DNA of 64,000 nt from Yoonia maritima (GCF_002933395.1 NZ_PKFN01000011.1:124001-188000), one strand, 5' to 3'; shown: positions 26,469 through 36,114, counted from the first letter of the stretch. Program-made: numbers and translations. Notes: generated by a model from the letters alone, not told the origin.

Positions 26469-27299
26469 ATGAAAACCATTTCTGAAAATCGCTGCTACGG
26501 CGGCACCCAAGGGGTCTATTCCCACGCTTCTGACGCGTGTAACTGCGATATGACTTTCGCGGTTTTCCTACCCGAAGAGGCCGCGTTTGGTCCGGTTCCC
26601 GTTCTGTGGTTCCTGTCGGGGCTGACCTGCACCCATGAAAACGCGATGACCAAGGCGGGTGCGCAGGCATGGGCCGCCGAACAAGGGATTGCTATCATTT
26701 TCCCTGATACGTCACCGCGTGGCGAGGATGTCGCCGACGACGAAGCCTACGATTTGGGGCAGGGCGCTGGGTTCTACATCGACGCGACCGAGGAACCTTG
26801 GCGCAAGCATTACAAAATGTGGAGCTATATCGCGGATGAACTGCCTGCCTTGGTCGGCGAGAACTTCCCGCTTGATATGGAGCGTCAGTCGATTTGCGGT
26901 CATTCAATGGGCGGTCACGGTGCGCTGACGTTTGCGATGGCGCTGCCCGGCCGTTTCCGGTCTGTGTCTGCCTTTGCGCCGATCTGTAATCCGCTGAAAA
27001 GCGACTGGGGTCGCAAGCAATTCACGGCCTATTGGGGCGCAGATGAATCCAAATGGGGTCCACATGACGCCAGTGTCCTGATGCAGGGCGAGGGATTTGA
27101 TGGGCCAATCTTGATTGATACAGGAACAGATGATCAGTTTGGTGACTTGCTTGGGACCGAGGCGCTTGCCCAAGCGATGGCTGCAAAACGCCAAGAAGGA
27201 ACGATCAGGCTGCAAAAGGGCTATGATCATTCGTATTTCTTCATCTCGACCTTCATGGAAGATCACGTCAACTTTCACGCCGAGGCGCTCTACGCATGA
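26469..27299 (+). CDS. fghA: S-formylglutathione hydrolase
   Basis: This esterase-D family enzyme hydrolyses S-formylglutathione to formate and glutathione, the second step of glutathione-dependent formaldehyde oxidation. It has 276 residues. The catalytic serine lies in [13 protein letters not shown] (about 140-152), the acid in [12 protein letters not shown] (about 218-229) and the histidine in KGYDHSYFF (about 252-260). The conserved [22 protein letters not shown] is present. The partner dehydrogenase is at 37.9 kb rather than adjacent. A DUF188 gene overlaps its end by 4 bases. Confidence 0.95.
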   Translation: MKTISENRCYGGTQGVYSHASDACNCDMTFAVFLPEEAAFGPVPVLWFLSGLTCTHENAMTKAGAQAWAAEQGIAIIFPDTSPRGEDVADDEAYDLGQGAGFYIDATEEPWRKHYKMWSYIADELPALVGENFPLDMERQSICGHSMGGHGALTFAMALPGRFRSVSAFAPICNPLKSDWGRKQFTAYWGADESKWGPHDASVLMQGEGFDGPILIDTGTDDQFGDLLGTEALAQAMAAKRQEGTIRLQKGYDHSYFFISTFMEDHVNFHAEALYA

Positions 27300-27739
27300 T
27301 ATACGTTGATGCTGACGCCTGCCCGGTCAAAGCCGAAGTAGAACGCGTCGGTACCCGCCATAAGCTAAAGATGTTCGTCGTTTCTAACGGCGGCATCCGG
27401 CCTTCGGTTAATCCATTTGTAGAAACCGTGGTGGTTCCCGATGGCCCCGATGTGGCGGACATGTGGATCGCCGACCGGGCAACCAAAGGCGATGTGGTCA
27501 TCACGGGTGACATTCCTCTTGCTGCGCGGTGCATCGAAAACGGTGCGCTGGTGCTAAAGCATAACGGTGAACCACTGACGCAAGCCAACATTGGCAACGT
27601 GCTTGCGACCCGGGATCTTATGGCAGACATGCGCGCAGCCGACCCGTTTCGCCAAGGCGGTGGTAAGCCCTTTGGCAAGGCCGACCGCGCCCGTTTCTTA
27701 GACTCTCTTGAACGGATGGTGCGGCAGGCGGCACGCTAG
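27296..27739 (+). CDS. YaiI/YqxD family protein (DUF188)
   Basis: This is a 147-residue protein of the UPF0178/DUF188 family, related in fold to PIN-like nucleases. The N-terminal [21 protein letters not shown], the middle [35 protein letters not shown] and the C-terminal [27 protein letters not shown] are diagnostic. The conserved aspartates in DADACP and TGDIPLA form a plausible metal site. No function is proven. It begins with an ATGA overlap of the fghA stop, so the two are translated together. Confidence 0.9.
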   Translation: MIYVDADACPVKAEVERVGTRHKLKMFVVSNGGIRPSVNPFVETVVVPDGPDVADMWIADRATKGDVVITGDIPLAARCIENGALVLKHNGEPLTQANIGNVLATRDLMADMRAADPFRQGGGKPFGKADRARFLDSLERMVRQAAR

Positions 27740-27807
27740 CCAAGTCTACCGTTTACACCCTGTAAGCGACTGCTAAGGTGGCCCTAATTTGAACACGAGG
27801 GCCCAAC

Positions 27808-28431
27808 ATGGCAGATATTCAGGCAGTTATTTTTGACATCGGAAACGTGCTAATCGAATGGCAGCCAGAGCGGTTTTATGACCGTGTTATTGGCGCTGAT
27901 CGACGCAAGGCGATGTTTGCTGAGATTGATCTGCACGGTATCAATGATCTGGTCGATCGCGGCCATCACTTCCGCGACACGATCTATGCGGCTGCTGAAG
28001 AAAACCCCGAATGGCGTAACGAAGTCCGCATGTGGCATGACAATTGGTCCGAAATGGCAACGCCGACGATTGACCATTCTGTACGTTTGTTACGTGCGCT
28101 GCGCGTGGCTGGCGTGCCAGTATTTGCGCTTTCGAATTTTGGCATTCAGACGTTTGAAATCGCAGAGCCTGTCTATCCATTCCTAAAAGAATTCGACCGC
28201 CGTTATATCTCGGGCCATATGCAAGAGGTTAAGCCGGGCCACCGGATTTATGAAATGGTCGAGGAAGACTGCGGTATCGCGCCTGCTGGCCTGCTGTTTG
28301 CCGATGATCGGGCGGATAACATCGCGACTGCTGCGGAACGGGGGTGGCAAACCCATTTGTTTACGCACCCACAGGGTTGGGCAGATCGGCTAGTGGCCGA
28401 AGGTCTGCTAACACCAGAAGCCGCACAATGA
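27808..28431 (+). CDS. HAD-superfamily hydrolase (subfamily IA)
   Basis: This is a 207-residue haloacid-dehalogenase-fold phosphatase similar to YihX-type sugar phosphatases. Motif I is AVIFDIGNVLIEW (about 6-18) with the nucleophilic aspartate, motif II is VFALSNFGIQ, motif III is around EVKPGHRIYE, and motif IV is LLFADDRADNIATAAERGW (about 167-185). Substrate is unknown. An ornithine cyclodeaminase family gene overlaps its stop by 4 bases (ATGA), so the two form a coupled unit with the following hydrolase. Confidence 0.85.
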   Translation: MADIQAVIFDIGNVLIEWQPERFYDRVIGADRRKAMFAEIDLHGINDLVDRGHHFRDTIYAAAEENPEWRNEVRMWHDNWSEMATPTIDHSVRLLRALRVAGVPVFALSNFGIQTFEIAEPVYPFLKEFDRRYISGHMQEVKPGHRIYEMVEEDCGIAPAGLLFADDRADNIATAAERGWQTHLFTHPQGWADRLVAEGLLTPEAAQ

Positions 28432-29348
28432 CTGTGATGATCCCTTTTGCCGAGGGGGAGGCCCAGCTTGATTGGATTGCGCTGACGGATGCCTTGGCCG
28501 ATGGGCACAAACTGAAAAAGGCCGATGTCGCGGATGTGTTTCTGTACGAGGGCGACAACACGCTTTTGAACCGATCCGCGTGGATTTCCGGGATGGGCCT
28601 CGCTGTGAAATGCGCGACCGTGTTTCCGGGGAACCGTTCTGTCGGCAAACCAATGGTCGGCGGTGCCGTGAACCTGTTTTCGGATAAGGACGGATCGCTT
28701 GAAGCAATTGTCGATTTCCATCTTGTGACCAAATGGAAAACGGCGGGCGATAGCCTGCTTGCCGCACGTCGGTTGGCGCGACCTGACAGCAAAAACATTC
28801 TGATCGTTGGTGCCGGCACAGTCGGACACGGGCTTCGCGAAGCCTATGCTGCGGCCTTTCCTGATGCGCAGTTTACCGTATGGAATAGATCGCCCGAAGG
28901 CGCTGATCGTTTCAAAGAAGCATTTCCCGATGTCTATATCGCAGCAGACCTTGCCGAGGCGGTGAACCGCGCAGATATCGTGACCTCGGCCACGATGTCG
29001 ACCGAGCCGCTGATCAAAGGTGAATGGCTCCGACCCGGTCAGCACATTGATCTTATCGGTGCGTATCGGCCCGATATGCGCGAAGTTGATGACGCCGCGT
29101 TGCAGCGGTCGCGCATCTTTGTTGATAGCTTTGACACCACCGTCGATCACATCGGAGAGATCAAAATTCCGCTCAAAAATGGGGTGATTACCCAAGACAG
29201 TATCGTGGCGGATTATTATGCGTTAGACCAGTTCGTGCGCACAGATGATGCTGAAATTACACTCTTTAAAAACGGCGGTGGTGCGCACCTTGATTTGATG
29301 ACGAGCCGCTACATACTGGCGGCATGGCTAGCGCGGGGCGCGACCTAG
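28428..29348 (+). CDS. Ornithine cyclodeaminase family protein
   Basis: This is a 306-residue enzyme of the ornithine cyclodeaminase/mu-crystallin family. The substrate arm contains VDFHLVTKWKTAGDSLLAARRLARP, with the conserved lysine near the active site. The Rossmann domain begins NILIVGAGTVGHGLREAYAAAFPDAQFTVWNRS (about 124-156). Members include ornithine cyclodeaminase, alanine dehydrogenase and ketimine reductases, so proline formation from ornithine is only one possibility. The C-terminal segment TLFKNGGGAHLDLMTSRYI is typical. It overlaps the HAD gene upstream and the possible long start of the alpha/beta hydrolase downstream. Confidence 0.82.
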   Translation: MTVMIPFAEGEAQLDWIALTDALADGHKLKKADVADVFLYEGDNTLLNRSAWISGMGLAVKCATVFPGNRSVGKPMVGGAVNLFSDKDGSLEAIVDFHLVTKWKTAGDSLLAARRLARPDSKNILIVGAGTVGHGLREAYAAAFPDAQFTVWNRSPEGADRFKEAFPDVYIAADLAEAVNRADIVTSATMSTEPLIKGEWLRPGQHIDLIGAYRPDMREVDDAALQRSRIFVDSFDTTVDHIGEIKIPLKNGVITQDSIVADYYALDQFVRTDDAEITLFKNGGGAHLDLMTSRYILAAWLARGAT

Positions 29349-29368
29349 CCAAAAAACGGGACGGAATA

Positions 29369-30292
29369 ATGATGTCGTATCTAGTGTATTTGGGGCTGTT
29401 TTTATTTGTGGCGGCTTTGCCCATTCTTTTAGAATTACGACGTAAACCGATCTCCGAAGAAGAACGTGGACAGACGACTGGTGATTTAGCGCAGCTAAGC
29501 CAAGGCGTTACGCACTACCGTTGGATCGGCCCAGTGCGTGGACCGGTTGCCGTTGTTGTGCACGGGGTGTCGACGTCTTCGGTCGCGGTTGAAGGTCTTG
29601 CGCATGGGTTGGGTGAGTTAGGCTATCGGGTATTGGTCTATGATCTGTACGGTCGTGGGTATTCAGATGCGGTATCTGGCCGACAAAACCAAGCATTTTT
29701 CTTGCAGCAATTAGTTGATATTCTTGCGCACCAAGGATTAGCCGAAGATATCACACTTGTTGGGTATTCGATGGGCGGTTCTATCGCGACTGCGTTTGCA
29801 TCCGACAATCCGCATTACATCAAACGTCTTATTCTTGTTGCGCCAGCGGGTGTTGTGACTAACGAAAGCAAGTTTGCGCAGTTCTGCCGCCGGTTCCCGA
29901 TCATCGGGGATTGGGCGCATGGTGTGCTGGCACGTCGTCGTGCGCGCAAGGCGATCCCTCGCGATGGGGATAATCCGATGGCTAACACTGTCTATGCCGC
30001 GCAACGTCAAGAACTGCGTCGTCGCGGCTTTCTGCCTGCAATTTTGTCTAGCCGTCGCGGAATATTGTCTGACGTTCAAGAAAAAGACCACCGCCGATTG
30101 GCGCGTCTTGATGTGCCAACAATCGCGGTTTGGGCCGAAAATGATAAAGTAATTCCAATCCAAGCGCTGGGCGTCATGGCGCAGTGGCACAGAAGTGTGC
30201 GACAAGAAGTCGTTGCCGAGGCCGGGCATGCTATGCCGTACACCCATTGCCCACAGCTCATGCAGGCCATTGGCAAGGCGTTAAAGTCTTAA
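29369..30292 (+). CDS. Alpha/beta hydrolase with N-terminal membrane anchor
   Basis: This is a 307-residue protein of the alpha/beta hydrolase fold. An N-terminal hydrophobic helix (about 3-21, SYLVYLGLFLFVAALPILL) suggests membrane anchoring or export. Core motifs are VAVVVHGVSTSS for the oxyanion region, TLVGYSMGGSIATAFAS with the nucleophilic serine, AVWAENDKVIP with the acid and AEAGHAMPYTHCP with the histidine. Substrate is unknown. The start is uncertain: 29369 or 29372 follow GGGACGGAA, while 29324 would overlap the upstream gene. It ends 3 bases from the convergent MFS gene. Confidence 0.8.
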   Translation: MMSYLVYLGLFLFVAALPILLELRRKPISEEERGQTTGDLAQLSQGVTHYRWIGPVRGPVAVVVHGVSTSSVAVEGLAHGLGELGYRVLVYDLYGRGYSDAVSGRQNQAFFLQQLVDILAHQGLAEDITLVGYSMGGSIATAFASDNPHYIKRLILVAPAGVVTNESKFAQFCRRFPIIGDWAHGVLARRRARKAIPRDGDNPMANTVYAAQRQELRRRGFLPAILSSRRGILSDVQEKDHRRLARLDVPTIAVWAENDKVIPIQALGVMAQWHRSVRQEVVAEAGHAMPYTHCPQLMQAIGKALKS

Positions 30293-30295
30293 CGA

Positions 30296-31534
30296 CTAGG
30301 CTGGTGCGGCGGCGGGCCTGTTTTCTTTGATGGGTAAATGTACGATTGCGCTGAATGCGCCAATTGCGACCCCGACCCACCACACGTGGGAATAGGTCCC
30401 ATAGATATCGTATAGCTTGCCGCCCAGCCAAACGCCCATGAACGATCCCAATTGGTGCGAAAAGAAGACGATCCCATAAAGCGTCCCCATATATCTGATC
30501 CCATACAGATGCGCGACGAGTCCAGATGTCAGTGGAACGGTCGCAAGCCACAGGCTGCCCATGCCAACAGAGAACAAGATGACACTGAACGGGGTTATCG
30601 GAAAGATGATGAATGCTGCGGAAATGATCGTCCGGCCAGCGTAAATTCCAGCCAGCAAGTATTTCTTAGAATATCGATTGCCAGCCCAACCCGCGAGCAA
30701 GGTACCCGCGATGTTGGCAAGTCCGATCAAAGAGATCGCCACAGCGCCAAGCCTGCTTGTTGTCGTTATGCCCATACTGGCAAGAAGACCGCCTTGGTCC
30801 AGCGGTCCGCACATTTCGGTCACAAGGGCCGGAAAATGCGCGGTGACAAAGGCAAGCTGATAGCCGCACGAAAAGAACCCTAGAAAGATGAGCGTATAGG
30901 ATGGGTCTTTGAATGCACGGATCAGGATCGCGCCCATGCTTTCCTCAAGCTCTGCCTTGGTTGCTTTGGCGGGGCTGCGCATCATTGGCAGAACCAGCAA
31001 CGTTGCCATGATCATGCCAGCGAATGCGACGAAGGTGGACTGCCATGTCATGAAGCCCAGCAAATATTCGGCAAGCGGTGCGCCAAACACTTGGCCAGCT
31101 GACCCTGCAGCCGTCGCAATAGCGAGCGCCATCGAACGGTTTTCGGCAGATGCCGCACGCCCTACGACGGCAAGGATCACACCAAACCCGGTTCCAGCAA
31201 TCCCGAACCCGACAAGAATTTCATAGAACTGATGTGCTGCTGGCGTGGTTGCACCTGCGGACAAGAGCAGGCCGGCCGCATAAAACAGTGCCCCCATAAT
31301 GATCGCTTTACGGTCGCCAATTTTCTCGGCAATTGCGCCAAAGATTGGCTGCCCGATACCCCAAGCGAGGTTTTGAATCGCAATCGCTAGGCTGAAATCC
31401 GAACGGAGCCACCCGAATTCAGAGGCGATTGGAATTTGAAACACCCCAAAGGACGCACGAATCGCGAAACCGGTCATGATGATCAGGCATCCCGCAATTA
31501 GCACGGGGGTTATTAGGGGGGCTTTGTGTTCCAT
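30296..31534 (-). CDS. MFS transporter
   Basis: This is a 412-residue major facilitator protein with about 12 hydrophobic helices. The loop 2-3 signature is around FGAIAEKIGDRKAIIMGALFYAAG (about 61-84). It resembles the oxalate/formate antiporter-like and monocarboxylate-type MFS branch, for instance GFAIRASFGVFQIPIASEFGW near the N-terminus and SGLVAHLYGIRYMGTLYGIVFFSHQLGSFMGVWLGG in the C-terminal half. Substrate cannot be read. It is divergent from zapE and convergent with the hydrolase, with a gap of 3 bases. Confidence 0.85.
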   Translation of the reverse strand: MEHKAPLITPVLIAGCLIIMTGFAIRASFGVFQIPIASEFGWLRSDFSLAIAIQNLAWGIGQPIFGAIAEKIGDRKAIIMGALFYAAGLLLSAGATTPAAHQFYEILVGFGIAGTGFGVILAVVGRAASAENRSMALAIATAAGSAGQVFGAPLAEYLLGFMTWQSTFVAFAGMIMATLLVLPMMRSPAKATKAELEESMGAILIRAFKDPSYTLIFLGFFSCGYQLAFVTAHFPALVTEMCGPLDQGGLLASMGITTTSRLGAVAISLIGLANIAGTLLAGWAGNRYSKKYLLAGIYAGRTIISAAFIIFPITPFSVILFSVGMGSLWLATVPLTSGLVAHLYGIRYMGTLYGIVFFSHQLGSFMGVWLGGKLYDIYGTYSHVWWVGVAIGAFSAIVHLPIKENRPAAAPA

Positions 31535-31626
31535 TCAGACAGTTCGCGCGGTCACCGGATCATTGTCAATTATTCAATTGTATCGACACGCTTTTCATCA
31601 TTGCGGTGCCGGGGTATCCCACGGCT

Positions 31627-32679
31627 ATGACAGTTCAAAACGCATATCAATCCGCCGTTGCTGCGGGTACTCTTAATTCTGATGACGCGCAGATCGCGGT
31701 CCTTCCTGAGCTTGAGCGTGTTCGCACAGCACTGGCCACCCCGGTTAAGCGCGGGCTGTTCCGCAAGGCGCCGCCGCCGGTGCCTGGTCTTTATATGTGG
31801 GGCGGGGTTGGGCGCGGAAAATCCATGCTGATGGATCTACTTTATGATCAAGTCGATGTGCCAAAGCGTCGCCGACATTTCCATGCTTTCATGCAGTGGG
31901 TGCATTCTGAAATGACCGAAGCCCGCAAGCTAGGGGTCGACGACGCGATTGCCCCTGTCGCCGCCAAACTGGCGGATGAGGTCCGGTTTCTTGCGTTCGA
32001 TGAAATGCAGATCACCGATATTACAGACGCCATGATTGTGGGGCGCTTGTTCGAAGCTTTATTTGCAGCGGGTGTCGTTGTGGTTACGACGTCAAACCGC
32101 CCGCCCGACGATCTTTATAAAAACGGTTTGAATCGCCAATTGTTCACGCCCTTTATCGCGCTGATCAAAGAACGGATGGTGGTCCATGAATTGGTCAGCG
32201 ACACGGATTACCGGCAGGACCGTCTTGCCGGGAAACAAAGTTATTTCACCCCAAATGATGACGCCGCGCGGATAGCGATCAATGAAATTTGGGACCACCT
32301 CAGTAATGGTAAGTCTGAACCTTTGGTTCTGCATGTCAAAGGCCGAGAGGTCGAACTGCCGGGTTATCACAACGGTACAGCGCGGGCGAAGTTTTATGAC
32401 CTTTGTGGTCGGTTCCTTGGCGCTGCGGATTATCTGGCGTTGGCCGATGCGGTACGGGTATTGATTCTCGAAGATATTCCAGCGCTATCGCGTAGTAACT
32501 TTAACGAGGCCAAACGGTTCGTCACACTTGTTGACGCACTTTACGAAGGCAAAGTGCAACTGATCTGTTCAGCGGCCGCCGAACCAGAGATGCTGTACCT
32601 CGAAGGTGAGGGCACTTTTGAATTTGAGCGTACCGCCAGCCGTTTGCGGGAAATGCAATCGGCTGACTGGGGGGCTTAG
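31627..32679 (+). CDS. zapE: Cell division protein ZapE (AFG1-like ATPase)
   Basis: ZapE is an AAA-like ATPase of the AFG1/LACE1 family, linked in Escherichia coli to Z-ring function under stress. The 350-residue protein carries Walker A at WGGVGRGKSMLMDLLYD (about 57-73), then RHFHAFMQWVHSEM, and Walker B at VRFLAFDEMQITDITDAMI (about 119-137). TSNRPPDDLYKNGLNRQLFTPFI contains the sensor region. The ATG at 31627 is preferred; a GTG 7 codons upstream is possible. Its end overlaps the carbonic anhydrase gene by 4 bases, tail to tail. Confidence 0.93.
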   Translation: MTVQNAYQSAVAAGTLNSDDAQIAVLPELERVRTALATPVKRGLFRKAPPPVPGLYMWGGVGRGKSMLMDLLYDQVDVPKRRRHFHAFMQWVHSEMTEARKLGVDDAIAPVAAKLADEVRFLAFDEMQITDITDAMIVGRLFEALFAAGVVVVTTSNRPPDDLYKNGLNRQLFTPFIALIKERMVVHELVSDTDYRQDRLAGKQSYFTPNDDAARIAINEIWDHLSNGKSEPLVLHVKGREVELPGYHNGTARAKFYDLCGRFLGAADYLALADAVRVLILEDIPALSRSNFNEAKRFVTLVDALYEGKVQLICSAAAEPEMLYLEGEGTFEFERTASRLREMQSADWGA

Positions 32680-33323
32680 ATACCGACGAATGCTTCGGCT
32701 TCTGGATCGTAGGCCTCAAGGGTGCCTTCGCCGATGTCGTTCCATAGGCCGTGAATTGATAATGTGCCGTCTTTGACAGCCTTTTCCACGAACGGGAAAG
32801 TCATCAGGTTTTCTAGAGACACCAGCACCGCGCCTTTTTCCAGTGCGCGTAGGCGGGATTCTTCGTCGCCTTCTGGCAAGGCATCGAAACCGGGGCGCAG
32901 AATATCCATCCAACGGCCAACAAAGCTGCCTTTTTCTTCAAGTTCGGGCGCGTTGCCTGAACACATATGATAGCAGCCAGCGACGCCGCCGCAGCTTGAG
33001 TGCCCAAGAATCACAAGATGCGACACCTTCAACGCGGTTACTGCATATTCGACGGCTGCTGAGGTACCGTGTTGATTGCCGTCGGGTTGGAACGGGGGCA
33101 CCAAGTTCGCGATGTTGCGGTGAATAAAGAATTCACCCTGATCCGCACCAAAGATTGAGGTGACATGCACACGGCTGTCGCAGCATGAAATAATCATGGC
33201 GCGCGGGCGCTGACCTTCGTCAGCAAGGCGACGATACCAACCTTTGTTGTCTGCATAGGTTGTTGCTTTCCAGCCGTGATAGCGGGTGACCATGTAAGCT
33301 GGCAGTGGGCGGGCGAATTTCAT
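32676..33323 (-). CDS. Beta-class carbonic anhydrase
   Basis: This zinc enzyme interconverts CO2 and bicarbonate. It has 215 residues. Zinc ligands are the cysteine of ISCCDSRVHV, with the conserved D-x-R dyad, and the histidine and cysteine of LVILGHSSCGGVAGC. GEFFIHRNIANLVPP and SAAVEYAVTALKVSHL are family hallmarks. It is convergent with zapE. A possible secondary role is bicarbonate supply for pyrimidine or arginine synthesis, but no direct link is seen. Confidence 0.95.
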   Translation of the reverse strand: MKFARPLPAYMVTRYHGWKATTYADNKGWYRRLADEGQRPRAMIISCCDSRVHVTSIFGADQGEFFIHRNIANLVPPFQPDGNQHGTSAAVEYAVTALKVSHLVILGHSSCGGVAGCYHMCSGNAPELEEKGSFVGRWMDILRPGFDALPEGDEESRLRALEKGAVLVSLENLMTFPFVEKAVKDGTLSIHGLWNDIGEGTLEAYDPEAEAFVGI

Positions 33324-33436
33324 AGCGGGCTCCCTAGCGATTTCGAACGAAACTATGTCGTATTTTCGGAAATTTCGAGCGGTTTTTCACGCCGTTATCA
33401 ACCTTCTGAAAACTAAGCTTCGCTAGATTTAGATTT

Positions 33437-33853
33437 ATGGAAAAAAATACCACTAAATTCGCGCTCCAACGGGGTGCTTACGATGATATCGTTATCTTGT
33501 GCTGTTTGGATAAATTGCAGTTCGATCCGGCACCCTTGCAACGTTTATTCGCAGCCAAAACAGAGGGGGAAGCAGAACAAATTGTATGTAGGGTGTTAGA
33601 AGAATTAGCCACCCAATTGGCTGGGTTACAACAAGGGCTTGCTGCACAAAACTTTGCTTTGATGCTAAAGCTATGCCGTAAAATTCGGTTGGTTGCAGAA
33701 CAAATTGGTCTTACCGAAATGGCGATTACCGCCGGTCATATCCAAACTTGCCTTAAACAATCCGATGGCATCGCGTTAGAGGCGACATTGGCCCGGTTGG
33801 AACGTGCGTTTGACTTTGCCGTGAACGAGGTGTGGAATTTCCGCCAAAGGTGA
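33437..33853 (+). CDS. Hpt-like helical protein lacking the phospho-histidine
   Basis: This is a 138-residue, almost fully helical protein. Residues about 55-130 (LEELATQLAGLQQGLAAQNF, LCRKIRLVAEQIGLTEMAIT, LEATLARLERAFDFAVNEVW) follow the spacing of a histidine phosphotransfer domain. Aligned on the usual HxLKG..A..GL motif, the position of the active histidine is held by Arg81, next to Cys80. It may therefore be a degenerate Hpt used for binding only, or a chance likeness. The DNA is A+T-richer than its neighbours. It lies 69 bases upstream of the M17 aminopeptidase gene on the same strand. Confidence 0.6.
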   Translation: MEKNTTKFALQRGAYDDIVILCCLDKLQFDPAPLQRLFAAKTEGEAEQIVCRVLEELATQLAGLQQGLAAQNFALMLKLCRKIRLVAEQIGLTEMAITAGHIQTCLKQSDGIALEATLARLERAFDFAVNEVWNFRQR

Positions 33854-33922
33854 CGCCTGCACTTGCGGCCCCATCGCAGCGGGGTAATCTGGCAGCAACA
33901 CTGACGTGATAGGACGCACCCC

Positions 33923-35302
33923 ATGTTACTTAACTTTGCCACCGACACTGCGAACGCAATTCCACTGCATGTGGTCGAAGCGGACGGTCTGACTGATACG
34001 CTTGATAAACTCTCAGCGGTTCAAAAGAATTGGACTGTCACGCAAGGGTTCAAAGCGGGGTTAGGGCAGGTTGTCGCGATCCCTGGTGCGGATGGTGCCA
34101 TTGCGCAGGTGCTTGTTGGGTACGGGACGGTCGACAGTCGTGCGCGCGGTCGCTTTCATATGGGTGGAATTGCGGCCAAGCTACCGGACGGAGTGTATCA
34201 AATTGCAAGCGGCCTCGCTGGTGCTGAGCTAGAAGAAGCGGCACTGGCTTGGTTGTTGGCACAGTATAAGTTTGACCGTTATGCGCCATGCCACGCAGCT
34301 AGTGCGCAGCTGGTTGCGCCCGATGCGATTGATGCAGACCGCATTGCGATTATCGCAAATGGAGAGGCCCTGACCCGAGATCTGATTAATACACCCGCAT
34401 CGGACATGGGCCCGCAAGAGCTCGAGGATGCGGCGCGTGCTTTGGCCGCTGAACACGGTGCAAAGATGACTGTCACGCTTGGTGATGACTTGATCGAAGC
34501 AGGGTTCCCAATGATTCATACGGTCGGGCGCGCTTCGTCACGCGCACCACGCCTATTGGATATGCGTTGGGGGGAAACTGGCCCGCAGTTGACGCTGGTT
34601 GGTAAAGGGGTGTGTTTCGACACGGGTGGCCTGAATATTAAGCCGGGTTCATCTATGGGGCTGATGAAAAAGGACATGGGCGGTTCCGCGACTGTATTGG
34701 GGTTGGCGCATATGATTATGGGGCTCGGCGTACCTATTCGCCTACGGGTGCTGATCCCTGCCGTTGAAAACAGCATTGATGGCGATGCCTTCCGCCCACA
34801 AGACATCCTGATGTCACGCAAGGGGCTAACGGTTGAAATAAACAATACTGACGCCGAAGGGCGATTGGTCTTGGCGGATGCACTGACCCTTTCGGATGAA
34901 GATAAGCCAGAGCTGGTGATTTCCATGGCCACGCTAACCGGGGCAGCCCGTGTTGCGGTCGGCCCTGACCTGTCACCGTTTTACACCGACAGCGATGCGC
35001 ATGCTGACGCGATTAGTGATGCAGCGCGCGCTGTTGCAGACCCTGTGTGGCGGATGCCGTTTCACGCGCCTTATGAGGCAATGATTGAACCGGGCGTTGC
35101 CGATCTTGATAACGCGCCCAAGGGCGGGATGGCGGGAAGCATCACAGCAGCACTATTCCTGCGTCGCTTTATCGAAAGCCCATATATTCACTTTGACATT
35201 TATGGTTGGCAGCCCGCAGCGGCACCGTCCCGCCCGAAAGGTGGTGTTGGAATGGGCGCGCGCGCTGTGCTTGAAGCACTGCCAAAATTGCTGAACCTAT
35301 GA
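33923..35302 (+). CDS. Leucyl aminopeptidase family (M17) metallopeptidase
   Basis: This is a 459-residue M17 aminopeptidase, a cytosolic di-zinc or di-manganese enzyme that removes N-terminal residues. The metal-binding core is intact: LVGKGVCFDTGGLNIKP (about 230-246), SMGLMKKDMGGSATVLG, and NNTDAEGRLVLADALTLSDEDKPE with the D-x-E ligands. The shorter N-terminal domain matches the PepB-like subgroup in alphaproteobacteria. Its stop overlaps the start of an NlpC/P60 gene by 4 bases, so the pair are translated together, suggesting joint turnover of cell-wall peptides. Confidence 0.92.
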   Translation: MLLNFATDTANAIPLHVVEADGLTDTLDKLSAVQKNWTVTQGFKAGLGQVVAIPGADGAIAQVLVGYGTVDSRARGRFHMGGIAAKLPDGVYQIASGLAGAELEEAALAWLLAQYKFDRYAPCHAASAQLVAPDAIDADRIAIIANGEALTRDLINTPASDMGPQELEDAARALAAEHGAKMTVTLGDDLIEAGFPMIHTVGRASSRAPRLLDMRWGETGPQLTLVGKGVCFDTGGLNIKPGSSMGLMKKDMGGSATVLGLAHMIMGLGVPIRLRVLIPAVENSIDGDAFRPQDILMSRKGLTVEINNTDAEGRLVLADALTLSDEDKPELVISMATLTGAARVAVGPDLSPFYTDSDAHADAISDAARAVADPVWRMPFHAPYEAMIEPGVADLDNAPKGGMAGSITAALFLRRFIESPYIHFDIYGWQPAAAPSRPKGGVGMGARAVLEALPKLLNL

Positions 35303-36114
35303 CCGATCATAGGCTGACCCCCGCAAACGGTCGGGTTGCGGCAATGTCCCTTGCGGGTAAGGTTAAGGCAGAAAACTATGTTTCTGGCTGGCCAATGATG
35401 ATCAATCGCCCGGTTGTTGATTTGTTGCGGACACCAGATGGTGCCCGTGACCGGCAGTTGTTACTTGGCGCGATCGTCACCGTTTTTGAAGACCTTCAAG
35501 GCTGGTCCTTTGTTCAGGCCGCCAACGGCTACGTCGGCTATGTGCGGGGCGAACATCTGGTGGAACCCCTTGCCGTGAGCCATTTCGTGGGAACCATGGC
35601 GACCCACGCGTATAGCGAAGAAGATTTTAAATCAGAACCTGCGATGGCGCTGCCTTTTGGTGCGCGTGTTCAAGTGCTGAACGAACGACGCAACTTTTGG
35701 GAAACGAGCGTTGGTTATGTCTCTAAAAAGCATTTGCGCGCGGTAGAGCGTCCGTTTCTAGATCCAATTAACGTGGCCCAGATACATTTTGGCGTGCCCT
35801 ACCTTTGGGGGGGGGATTCTACGCGTGGGATTGATTGTTCGGGCCTGATTTCGGCAAGTTTGACTGCCTGCGGAATTCCGTGTCCGGGTGATAGCGACTT
35901 GCAATGCGATGTTCTTGGATCCGATGTGCAGGGTGAGTTGCAGCGCGGTGATATTGTGTTTTGGACAGGCCATGTCGGCATGATGGTAGATGCCGAAACG
36001 ATGCTACACGCAAGCGCAACACCTATGGCGACCGTATACGAACCCGTAAAAAAGGTTATTGCCCGGGTCGAGGTTCAAGGACACGGCGGGCCGATATCGC
36101 GCCGTCGCCTTTAA
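35299..36114 (+). CDS. NlpC/P60 family (C40) peptidase with SH3-like domains
   Basis: This is a 271-residue cell-wall peptidase. Two SH3-like segments (about 30-85 with WSFVQAANGYVGYVRGEHL, and about 90-150) precede the NlpC/P60 domain (about 155-265). The catalytic cysteine lies in GIDCSGLISASLTACGIPCPGD, the histidine in VFWTGHVGMMVD, and the third polar residue near MLHASA. No signal peptide is obvious, so it may act on imported murein peptides in the cytoplasm, as YkfC-type enzymes do. That fits its coupling to the aminopeptidase. It ends 4 bases inside the convergent Cys-rich gene. Confidence 0.88.
   Translation: MTDHRLTPANGRVAAMSLAGKVKAENYVSGWPMMINRPVVDLLRTPDGARDRQLLLGAIVTVFEDLQGWSFVQAANGYVGYVRGEHLVEPLAVSHFVGTMATHAYSEEDFKSEPAMALPFGARVQVLNERRNFWETSVGYVSKKHLRAVERPFLDPINVAQIHFGVPYLWGGDSTRGIDCSGLISASLTACGIPCPGDSDLQCDVLGSDVQGELQRGDIVFWTGHVGMMVDAETMLHASATPMATVYEPVKKVIARVEVQGHGGPISRRRL

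Noticed and set aside
28248-29195. Open frame of 315 codons on the minus strand opposite the ornithine cyclodeaminase family gene
   Set aside because: Shadow of a well-supported gene with intact family motifs; no recognisable content of its own.
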